From Streptomyces sp. AC550_RSS872 (GTDB taxonomy: Bacteria > Actinomycetota > Actinomycetes > Streptomycetales > Streptomycetaceae): a DNA stretch of 39,440 nt. How positions within the stretch are numbered: the stretch's first letter is position 1; each line of letters starts with the position of its first letter. The notes below the pieces were generated by a model. It was not told the origin of the DNA and did not search any database. It saw nothing but the letters and a program-made list of their open reading frames with translations. The position numbers and the translations under genes are program-made. Below, piece after piece: positions 33,301-39,440 of this stretch. The stretch is taken from contig NZ_JAGMUL010000173.1 of NCBI RefSeq assembly GCF_019049285.1, positions 735 to 40,174 on the forward strand, read 5' to 3'.

Positions 33301-36300
33301 CCCGATCGCGATCGTGGGCATGGGCTGCCGTCTCCCGGGCGGCGTGGCCTCCCCCGAGGACCTGTGGCGCCTGGTCCGCGAGGAGACGGACGCCGTCACG
33401 GCGTTCCCCGAGGACCGCGGCTGGAGCCTCGACCAGGAGTACACCGGCGAGGTCCGGACCGGCGGCTTCCTCACCGGCGCCCTGGACCTCGACGCCGACT
33501 TCTTCCGGATCAGCCCGCGCGAGGCGCGGGCGATGGACCCGCAGCAGCGGCTCCTGCTCGAGGTGTCCTGGGAGGCGCTGGAGCGCGCGGGCATCGTCCC
33601 GGCCTCCCTGCGCGGCAGCCGGACGGCCGTCTTCATGGGCGTCATGAACCAGGACTACGTCCCCCCGCTGGACCAGACCACGGAGAGCTTCGGCGGCTAC
33701 GCCCTGACCGGAGGCACGCCGAGTGTGGCGTCGGGGCGGATCTCGTACACCTTCGGGTTCGAGGGGCCGGCGGTGACGGTGGACACGGCGTGTTCGTCGT
33801 CGCTGGTGTCGTTGCACCTGGCGGTGCAGTCGCTGCGCTCGGGGGAGAGCACGCTGGCCCTGGCCGGCGGGGCCACGGTGATGTCGACCGCCGGGATGTT
33901 CGTCGAGTTCGCCCGGCAGGGCGGGCTCTCCCCGGACGGGCGGTGCAGGGCGTTCTCGGATGCCGCGGAGGGGACGGGGTGGGCTGAGGGTGTGGGGGTG
34001 GTGGTGCTGGAGCGGTTGTCTGATGCGCGGCGGCTGGGGCATCGGGTGTTGGCGGTGGTGCGGGGTTCGGCTGTGAATCAGGACGGTGCGTCGAGTGGGT
34101 TGACGGCGCCGAACGGGCTGGCGCAGCAGCGGGTGGTACGGGCGGCGTTGGCGAGTGCGGGGTTGTCGGGTGCGGATGTGGATGTGGTGGAGGCGCATGG
34201 CACGGGGACGCGGTTGGGGGATCCGATCGAGGCGCAGGCGCTGTTGGCGACGTATGGGCAGGGACGGCCGGCTGAACGGCCTTTGTGGTTGGGTTCGTTG
34301 AAGTCGAACATCGGGCATGCGCAGGCGGCGGCGGGTGTCGGTGGTGTGATCAAGATGGTGATGGCGTTGCGGGCGGGGGTGTTGCCGCGCACGTTGCATG
34401 TGGAGGAGCCGTCGCGTCATGTGGACTGGTCCTCGGGTGGGGTGGAGTTGCTGCGTGAGCAGCGGGTGTGGCCGCGGGTGGGGCGGGTGCGTCGGGCGGG
34501 GGTGTCGGCGTTCGGGATCAGTGGGACGAACGCGCATGTGATTCTTGAGCAGGCTCCGGTGGGGGTGGAGTCGGAGGTGGGGGCGGAGTCGGCGGAGGCG
34601 GGCTTTGCCGGCTTGGGTCCGGTGCCGGTGCCGGTGCCGGTGCTGGTGTCGGGGGCGAGTGCGGTGGCGCTGCGTGCGCAGGCCGAGCGGTTGCGGGTGT
34701 GGGTGGAGTCGGACCCGTCGGTGCGGGTGCTGGATGTGGGTTTGTCGTCGGTGTGTTCGCGGGCGGTGCTGGAGCACCGGGGTGTGGTGGTCGCCGGGGA
34801 TCGTGGCGGTTTGTTGGAGGGTTTGGCGGCGTTGGCGGCCGGCGGGGAGGGTTCGTCGGTCGTGGCTGCGGCGGACGGGCGGGCTGATGGCCGGGTGGTG
34901 TTCGTGTTCCCGGGGCAGGGTGCGCAGTGGGCCGGTATGGCTGTGGGACTGCTGGACTGCGCGCCGGTGTTCGCGGACCGGATGGCCGAGTGTGAACGGT
35001 TGCTGGACGGTCTGGTGGACTGGTCGCTGCGCGAGGTGCTGTCCGATGCGGCCGCGTTGGAGCGGGTCGATGTGGTGCAGCCGGCGTTGTGGGCGGTGAT
35101 GGTGTCGTTGGCGGCGCTGTGGCGTTCGTACGGTGTTGAGCCGGCGGCGGTGGTGGGGCACTCGCAGGGCGAGATCGCCGCCGCCTGCGTGGCCGGCGCA
35201 CTCACCCTGGAGGACGCGGCCCGGGTGGTCGCCCTGCGCTCGCAGGCGATCGCCCGGGGGCTGGCCGGCCGGGGCGGGATGATGTCGGTGGCCCTGCCGG
35301 CCGACGAGGTGCGGGCCCGCCTGAGCGCCTGGCCGGACCGGCTGGAGGTGGCGGCCCTGAACGGCCCGTCCGCCACGGTCGTCGCCGGTGACCCGGACGC
35401 ACTGGACGAGCTGCTCGCCGCCTGCGAGGCGGACGGCGTGCGGGCCCGCCGGGTGCCGGTGGACTACGCCTCTCACACCGCGCACGTGGAGCGGATCGAG
35501 GACGACCTCGCCCACGTGCTCGCGGACGTCCGCCCCGAGCCCCCGCGGGTGCCGCTCTTCTCGACCGTCGAGCGGGACTGGCTCGGCGAACGGCCGGTCG
35601 ACGCCGGATACTGGTACCGCAACCTGCGGCAGCCGGTGCACTTCCACTCCGCCGTGGCGGCCCTCGCAGAGCAGGGGTACCGCACGTTCGTCGAGGTCAG
35701 CCCGCACCCTGTGCTCACCATGAACGTCGAGGAGGTCCTGGAGGGCCGGCCCGACGCCGGCGCCGCCGTGGTCTGCGGCACGCTCCGGCGCGACGAGGGA
35801 GGACGCGACAGGTTCCTGGCCTCGGCCGCGAGGCTCTGGACGCACGGCGCCGCCGTGGACTGGAACGGCGCCTACGCCGGAACCGGCGCGCGCCGCATCG
35901 AGCTGCCGACCTACGCCTTCCAACGGCGCCGCCACTGGCTGCACCCGCTCGCCGACCGGCCGCTGCTCGGCCGGCCCGTGGAACTCGCCGACGGCGGTGC
36001 CACCGTGCACACCGAACGCCTCTCGCTGCGCAGCCGGCCCTGGCTGGCCGACCACCGCGTGCTCGGCCAGGCGGTGGTGCCGGGGACCGCCCTGCTGGAG
36101 ATGGCGCTGCGGATCGGCCACACAGTGGACGAACTGACCCTCCGGACACCGCTGGTGGTGCCGGAGCGGGGCGAGGTCGAGGTGCAGCTGACGGCGGCGG
36201 CACCGGACGCGTCGGGGCGGCGGGAACTGCGCATACACGGCCGCCTGTGCGGCGAGGCCGAGGAGGACTGGCAGCTGCACGCCGAGGGGCGGGCCGGCCC

Positions 36301-38581
36301 GGCCGGAGCCGACGCCGGCGGCCCGGCGCCGGTCGAGTGGCCGCCGAGCGGCGCGGCCCCGCTGGACCCCGCCGGCTGGTACGACGAACTCGCCCGGCGC
36401 GGCCTGGAGTACGGGCCGGCCTTTCGTAACCTGGGTGCGGCGTGGCGGCACGGTGACGACCTGCTCGCCGAGGTGGCGCTCGCGGAGGAGGCGGGACCGT
36501 TCCGCGTCCATCCCGCGCTGCTGGACGCGGTCCTCCATCCGCTGGTGCTGGAGGAGGGCACCGGGCCGGTGGTCCCGTTCTCCTGGGAGGGCGTCCGGCT
36601 CGCCCGAACCGGGGCCTCCCGGCTTCGGGTCCGGATCGGCCTGCTCGGCGGACAGCGGGCGGCGCTGACCGCCACCGACGGCAACGGCACCCCGGTGCTC
36701 TCGGTCGACTGCCTCACCCTGCGCCCGCTCGACGCCCGCCGCTCCGACCCCAAGCTGTTCCAGGTCGACTGGCGCGAGGCCGGTGTTCCCGCCGCGACCG
36801 GGGCGCCGGACACCCCGACCGTCGTCCTGCCGGTCCCGTCGAGCGCGGCCGAGCCGCCCGCGGCCGTACACGCGACGGCGGAGCAGGTGCTGGGGGACGT
36901 CCGGGCGTGGCTGGCCGAGCACGGAGAGGGCCCCGGACGGCTGGTCGTCACCACTCGCCGGGCCGTGGCCGTGGCACCGGGCGAGGAGCTCGACATGCCC
37001 GCCGCCGCCGTGTGGGGCCTGCTGCGCTCGGCCCAGACCGAACACCCGGGCCGGATCGTCCTGCTGGACCACGACGGCGACGGGGAGCCCGCGGCTGATC
37101 GGCTGCGGGAGGCCCTCGCCGCCGACGAACCGCAGGTCGTCCTGCGCGCCGGACGGATCCACGTCCCCCGGCTCGCCCGCGGTTTCGTCCCTGCGCCCAC
37201 CGCCGACCGCTCGCTGGTCGGCTTCGACGGGACCGTGCTGATCACCGGCGGCACCGGCGGTCTCGGCGCCACCGTGGCACGCCATCTGGTGGAGCGGCAC
37301 GGCGTCCGCCGACTGTTGCTGGTCAGCCGCAGCGGCTCCGCCGCCGCCGGCGCGGCGGAGCTGGTCGCGGAGCTGACCGCCAAGGGCGCGGCCGTCTCGG
37401 TGGCCGCCTGCGATGTGGCCGACCGGTCCGCGCTGGCCGACGTCCTCGCGGCCCTCCCCGCCACGGCCCCGCTGCGGGCCGTGGTACACGCGGCCGGGGT
37501 CCTGCATGACGGCGCGGTCGCCTCGCTGACGGCGGAACGGCTGCATGCCGTCCTCGCGGCGAAGGCCGACGGCGCCTGGCACCTGCACGAGCTGACCCGT
37601 GACCTCGACCTCGGGGCCTTCGTGCTGTTCTCCTCGGTCTCGGCCACCATCGGTCTGGCCGGGCAGGCCAACTACGCGGCCGCCAACGCCTTCCTCGACG
37701 CACTCGCCCACCACCGGCACCAGCGCGGACTCCCCGCGCTGTCGCTGGGCTGGGGTCTGTGGGAGCAGAGCACCGGCCTGACCGGCGCGCTCGGCCCCGC
37801 CGATCTGCGGCGGATCCTCCGTACGGGCCTGCGGCCGTTGCCCACCGACCAGGCGCTGGCGTTGTTCGACCTCGCCCTCGACGCGGACCGGCCGCATCTG
37901 GTGCCGGCCTGGTTCGACCCGGACGAGCTGCGGGAGGGCGCACCGCCCTCGGTGCTACGCGCATTGGTACGTGCCTCTGCCGCGCCGGCCAGTCGGACGG
38001 CGGACGGCGCACCGCCCCTGGGCGAGAGGCTGCGGTTTCTGCCCGAACACGAGCGCGAGCTGACGCTCCGTCGGCTCGTCCAGACGGAGATCGCGACCGT
38101 ACTGGGCCGTTCCGGACCGGGCGACGTGGCACCCGACCGCGGCTTCATGGAGATGGGCTTCGACTCGCTGACCGCCCTGGAGCTGCGCAGCCGGCTGGCC
38201 GGCCTCACCGGGCTCACCCTGTCCGCGACCGTGACCTTCGACCACCCGAGCGTGCTCGCCCTGGCCCGGCACCTGCTGGAGCGGCTCGCCCCGGAACCGG
38301 AACCGGAACCGGCTTCGGCCTCGGCCCCGGCCCCGACCCCGGCCCAGGACCCGGAGCCGCCCGCCGAGCACGCGCTCGCCGCCCTGGCCCGGCTGGCGGC
38401 CGACGCGGCCACCCTCGACGCCGGGCTGCGCCTGGATGTCACCGCACAGGTGTGGGAGCTGTTGTCGGCACTGACCTCCGCCGAAGCGGACGGGACGGCG
38501 CCGGTGCCCGACGAGGAGATCACCGCGGCAAGCGCGGACGAGCTCTTTTCCTTGATCGACGATGAGCTTGGAAGGCCCTGA
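30305..38581 (+). CDS. Type I cis-AT PKS: KSQ-AT-ACP loading module plus KS-AT-DH-KR-ACP
   Basis: A 2758-residue modular PKS that starts a chain. Approximate domains: KSQ 9-435, AT1 533-830, ACP1 898-975, KS1 998-1425, AT2 1531-1830, DH 1880-2150, KR 2305-2540, ACP2 2580-2660, C-terminal docking region 2690-2758. The ATG at 30305 has an agaaagga site and directly precedes the KS fold; 59 extra upstream codons in the same frame are not PKS-like. Both ATs show the methylmalonyl signatures GHSQG and YASH. The predicted product is a propionyl starter extended by one methylmalonyl unit, reduced and dehydrated. A 1.2-kb part of KS1/AT2 has different codon use and blocks identical to the next gene. 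The stop is 2 nt before the next PKS start, and the acidic DELFSLIDDELG tail is a typical docking end. Confidence 0.96.
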   Translation: MSTRHSSRSEIAVVGMACRVPGADDLGAFWRLLRDGTDAIGDLPEGRWDLAAVPPDLRPTGFGRGGFLDRVADFDPEFFGINAREAAAMDPRQRLALELSWTALEHAGVLPGSLRGGSTAVFLGATGDDYATLVHRHGEEAVSPYTLTGLSRGVIANRISYHLGLRGPSLTVDAAQSSSLVAVHFACESLRSGATDLALAGGVHLNLTPDSTLAFARAGVLSPDGRCYTFDARANGTVRGEGGGLVVLKRLDDAVADGDRIHCVLLGSAVNNDGGGDSLTTPDGAAQQELLREAYERARTPGARVAYVELHGTGTRTGDPIEAAALGEVLGRDRPADRPLLVGSVKTNIGHLDGASGVVGLIKVALSFGHRVLPASLNYAEPNPSIPFERLALRVNDAAGPWPEGARLAGVSSFGIGGTNCHVVVGDAPAEAGAEEEAETGPAVPVPVLVSGPSEAALRAQARRLLEHLEADPGLRPRDVGYAGVTTRTVLAHRGVVVAADRAELLAGLEALAQGEPSPHVAAGVAGRHAKAVWMFPGQGPQWAGMALELWDSSPVFAARMAECARLLDGQVEWSLREVLADDAALRRMDVMQPALFAVQVSLAEVWRAVGLRPSAVVGHSQGEITAACAAGIVPLGDALRLMVERSRAIVTRLSGHGAMALLAMPAEEVDQERVAIGAVNGPNSVVVSGPAEVVRAVMAECEARGVRARTVPIDYASHSPYVEPVREEVLRAAAGVTARAGDTAFYSTVTGGLLDADDLDAGYWYRNLRERVSWMAAVRALAADGHGVFVEASPHPVLTTAVRETLGEDSSVVVQGTLRRGEGGLRRLLLSMAELYVQGVELDWRPMFEGTGARTVELPGYAFQRQPYGLSGTALPALSVPDVPASAPGAEPVAPPRRAAWERADLQALVRAQAAAVLGRTDSGALAVDHAFPELGFDSVTSVELSVRLQKATGLRLPVTLLYDHPTITALVGHLHQELAGPAPEEQSAAVDPAPDDDPIAIVGMGCRLPGGVASPEDLWRLVREETDAVTAFPEDRGWSLDQEYTGEVRTGGFLTGALDLDADFFRISPREARAMDPQQRLLLEVSWEALERAGIVPASLRGSRTAVFMGVMNQDYVPPLDQTTESFGGYALTGGTPSVASGRISYTFGFEGPAVTVDTACSSSLVSLHLAVQSLRSGESTLALAGGATVMSTAGMFVEFARQGGLSPDGRCRAFSDAAEGTGWAEGVGVVVLERLSDARRLGHRVLAVVRGSAVNQDGASSGLTAPNGLAQQRVVRAALASAGLSGADVDVVEAHGTGTRLGDPIEAQALLATYGQGRPAERPLWLGSLKSNIGHAQAAAGVGGVIKMVMALRAGVLPRTLHVEEPSRHVDWSSGGVELLREQRVWPRVGRVRRAGVSAFGISGTNAHVILEQAPVGVESEVGAESAEAGFAGLGPVPVPVPVLVSGASAVALRAQAERLRVWVESDPSVRVLDVGLSSVCSRAVLEHRGVVVAGDRGGLLEGLAALAAGGEGSSVVAAADGRADGRVVFVFPGQGAQWAGMAVGLLDCAPVFADRMAECERLLDGLVDWSLREVLSDAAALERVDVVQPALWAVMVSLAALWRSYGVEPAAVVGHSQGEIAAACVAGALTLEDAARVVALRSQAIARGLAGRGGMMSVALPADEVRARLSAWPDRLEVAALNGPSATVVAGDPDALDELLAACEADGVRARRVPVDYASHTAHVERIEDDLAHVLADVRPEPPRVPLFSTVERDWLGERPVDAGYWYRNLRQPVHFHSAVAALAEQGYRTFVEVSPHPVLTMNVEEVLEGRPDAGAAVVCGTLRRDEGGRDRFLASAARLWTHGAAVDWNGAYAGTGARRIELPTYAFQRRRHWLHPLADRPLLGRPVELADGGATVHTERLSLRSRPWLADHRVLGQAVVPGTALLEMALRIGHTVDELTLRTPLVVPERGEVEVQLTAAAPDASGRRELRIHGRLCGEAEEDWQLHAEGRAGPAGADAGGPAPVEWPPSGAAPLDPAGWYDELARRGLEYGPAFRNLGAAWRHGDDLLAEVALAEEAGPFRVHPALLDAVLHPLVLEEGTGPVVPFSWEGVRLARTGASRLRVRIGLLGGQRAALTATDGNGTPVLSVDCLTLRPLDARRSDPKLFQVDWREAGVPAATGAPDTPTVVLPVPSSAAEPPAAVHATAEQVLGDVRAWLAEHGEGPGRLVVTTRRAVAVAPGEELDMPAAAVWGLLRSAQTEHPGRIVLLDHDGDGEPAADRLREALAADEPQVVLRAGRIHVPRLARGFVPAPTADRSLVGFDGTVLITGGTGGLGATVARHLVERHGVRRLLLVSRSGSAAAGAAELVAELTAKGAAVSVAACDVADRSALADVLAALPATAPLRAVVHAAGVLHDGAVASLTAERLHAVLAAKADGAWHLHELTRDLDLGAFVLFSSVSATIGLAGQANYAAANAFLDALAHHRHQRGLPALSLGWGLWEQSTGLTGALGPADLRRILRTGLRPLPTDQALALFDLALDADRPHLVPAWFDPDELREGAPPSVLRALVRASAAPASRTADGAPPLGERLRFLPEHERELTLRRLVQTEIATVLGRSGPGDVAPDRGFMEMGFDSLTALELRSRLAGLTGLTLSATVTFDHPSVLALARHLLERLAPEPEPEPASASAPAPTPAQDPEPPAEHALAALARLAADAATLDAGLRLDVTAQVWELLSALTSAEADGTAPVPDEEITAASADELFSLIDDELGRP
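30329..33230 (+). other. Loading module KSQ-AT1(methylmalonyl)-ACP1
   Basis: The KS nucleophile motif reads DAAQSSS, with Gln176 for Cys; the HGTGT and NIGH motifs are kept. This is the KSQ type that decarboxylates a loaded extender to make the starter. AT1 has Ser621 in GHSQG and Tyr716-Ala-Ser-His719, the methylmalonyl signature, so the starter should be propionyl. ACP1 has Ser940 in LGFDSV. Confidence 0.92.
33300..38290 (+). other. Extension module KS1-AT2(methylmalonyl)-DH-KR-ACP2
   Basis: KS1 has Cys1163 in DTACSSS. AT2 has Ser1620 in GHSQG and YASH at 1721-1724, predicting methylmalonyl-CoA. DH has His1917 in DHRVLGQAVVPG and Asp2074 with His2078 (LLDAVLH), predicted active. KR has VLITGGTGGLG and Tyr2457/Asn2461; GVLHD carries the B-type Asp. 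ACP2 has Ser2621 in MGFDSL. There is no ER, so the expected output is an alpha-methyl, alpha,beta-unsaturated unit. Confidence 0.9.
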
Positions 38582-38583
38582 AG

Positions 38584-39440
38584 ATGACCGAGGCGAAGCT
38601 GCTCGACTACCTGAAGCGGGTCACCACCGAGCTGCGCCAGACCCGCCGCCAACTGGCGGAGCTGGAGGAGACGGCCGGGCGGGAGCCGATCGCGATCGTG
38701 GGGATGGCCTGCCGGTACCCGGGCGGGGTCTCCTCACCAGAGGACCTGTTCCGACTGACCCTCGACGGCGTGGACGCGCTCACCGAGTTCCCGACGAACC
38801 GCGGCTGGGACGTCGAGGGGCTGTACGACCCCGACCCGGACCACCTGGGCACGACCTACACCCGGCACGGCGGATTCCTGCACGACGCGAGCGAGTTCGA
38901 CGCGGGACTGTTCGGCATGTCCCCGCGCGAGGCGCTGACCACCGACCCGCAGCAGCGGCTCCTGCTCGAGGTGTCCTGGGAGGCGCTGGAGCGCGCGGGC
39001 ATCGCCCCGGCCTCCCTGCGCGGCAGCCGGACCGGCGTCTTCGCCGGCGTGATGTACGACGACTACGCGTCGCGCCTGGGCCCGGAGACCGGTGCTCTGG
39101 AAGGCCACCTGTTCAACGGCAGCCTGCCGAGTGTGGCGTCGGGGCGGATCTCGTACACCTTCGGGTTCGAGGGGCCGGCGGTGACGGTGGACACGGCGTG
39201 TTCGTCGTCGCTGGTGTCGTTGCACCTGGCGGTGCAGTCGCTGCGCTCGGGGGAGAGCACCCTGGCCCTGGCCGGCGGCGTCGCCGTGATGGCCACGCCG
39301 CGCACCTTCGTCGAGTACGCGCGCCAGCGCGCCCTGTCGCCCGACGGGCGGTGCAGGGCGTTCTCGGATGCCGCGGAGGGGACGGGGTGGGCTGAGGGTG
39401 TGGGGGTGGTGGTGCTGGAGCGGTTGTCTGATGCGCGGCG
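38584..39440 (+). CDS. Type I cis-AT PKS, N-terminal part (docking helix and KS), runs off the window
   Basis: The ATG at 38584 comes 2 nt after the previous stop. Residues 1-33 (MTEAKLLDYLKRVTTELRQT onward) form an N-terminal coiled-coil docking domain that fits the acidic C-terminal tail of the upstream PKS, so the two proteins probably interact in this order. A KS follows (EPIAIVGMACRYPGG) with active-site Cys206 in DTACSSS; the window ends at about residue 285, before the catalytic His residues. About 39126-39260 and 39343-39440 are identical in DNA to the KS of the upstream gene. Confidence 0.93.
   Translation, partial: MTEAKLLDYLKRVTTELRQTRRQLAELEETAGREPIAIVGMACRYPGGVSSPEDLFRLTLDGVDALTEFPTNRGWDVEGLYDPDPDHLGTTYTRHGGFLHDASEFDAGLFGMSPREALTTDPQQRLLLEVSWEALERAGIAPASLRGSRTGVFAGVMYDDYASRLGPETGALEGHLFNGSLPSVASGRISYTFGFEGPAVTVDTACSSSLVSLHLAVQSLRSGESTLALAGGVAVMATPRTFVEYARQRALSPDGRCRAFSDAAEGTGWAEGVGVVVLERLSDAR

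Noticed and set aside
30101..37897. Very long minus-strand frame (about 2600 codons) opposite the cis-AT PKS
   Set aside because: It is a shadow of third-position GC bias in the real PKS; its translation is low-complexity and Gly, Arg and Gln rich. The same holds for long minus-strand frames at 5498-8209, 8336-11839, 11849-15070, 16468-19548 and 19624-24366.
1..39440. CRISPR arrays, tRNA or rRNA genes, attachment sites
   Set aside because: No regularly spaced repeats, cloverleaf-like genes, rRNA sequence or integrase-linked direct repeats were seen on either strand.

Overview
The window is high-GC DNA with actinomycete-style genes (GTG starts, 4-nt stop/start overlaps, mostly G/C third codon positions) and most resembles Streptomyces or a close relative. 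It carries the left edge and about 36 kb of a hybrid polyketide/non-ribosomal peptide gene cluster.

Left flank (1-3000): the end of a spermidine/putrescine-type ABC permease gene, an NAD(P)-dependent semialdehyde-type dehydrogenase, and a decayed IS21-family transposase remnant. These look like primary metabolism followed by a cluster border. Right of it, promoter A (about 3070-3160) starts a rightward operon with a long leader: a 3919-residue PKS-NRPS (3536-15295), a 3133-residue NRPS (15298-24699), a CPA2-type Na+/H+ antiporter (24696-26039) and a FAD-dependent halogenase (26036-27526), all overlapping or 2 nt apart. A strong bidirectional hairpin terminator separates the halogenase from a leftward SDR dehydrogenase. 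A rightward 374-residue protein with an HExxH motif follows. Promoter B, with its leader, then starts a second PKS operon: a 2758-residue loading-plus-extension PKS (30305-38581) and the start of the next PKS (38584 to the window end).

The two operons use different PKS chemistry. The first is trans-AT style: DH-ACP-ACP0-DH-KS-KR-ACP-KS0-PCP-C-A-PCP, with no acyltransferase, and it begins with half a module. It continues into C-A(Thr)-PCP-C-A-NMT-PCP-C. The second is classic cis-AT style and begins with a KSQ loading module using methylmalonyl units. The probable biosynthetic order is therefore not the gene order: the chain starts at 30305, runs through the right-hand PKS genes, and is handed to the DH-led protein at 3536 and then to the NRPS. 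This order is inferred from module logic. No trans-AT, thioesterase, phosphopantetheinyl transferase or regulator gene lies in the window.

Most notable: (1) several domains in one assembly line lack catalytic residues (a KS without its first His, a carrier domain with Pro for Ser, a C domain with HN for HH, a terminal C domain with PW for HH, a DH with Glu for Asp); (2) both operons share a duplicated control element: a GTGA-N3-TCAC-like operator, a promoter with 17-nt spacer, a short GTG-started leader ORF beginning MTGVSS and carrying an Arg run, and a GC hairpin at the same distance but with different sequence; (3) a G-rich, recombined patch with 135 and 98 nt identical to the next PKS gene; (4) an unrecognised HExxH protein. 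I could not match the cluster to a known product with confidence.
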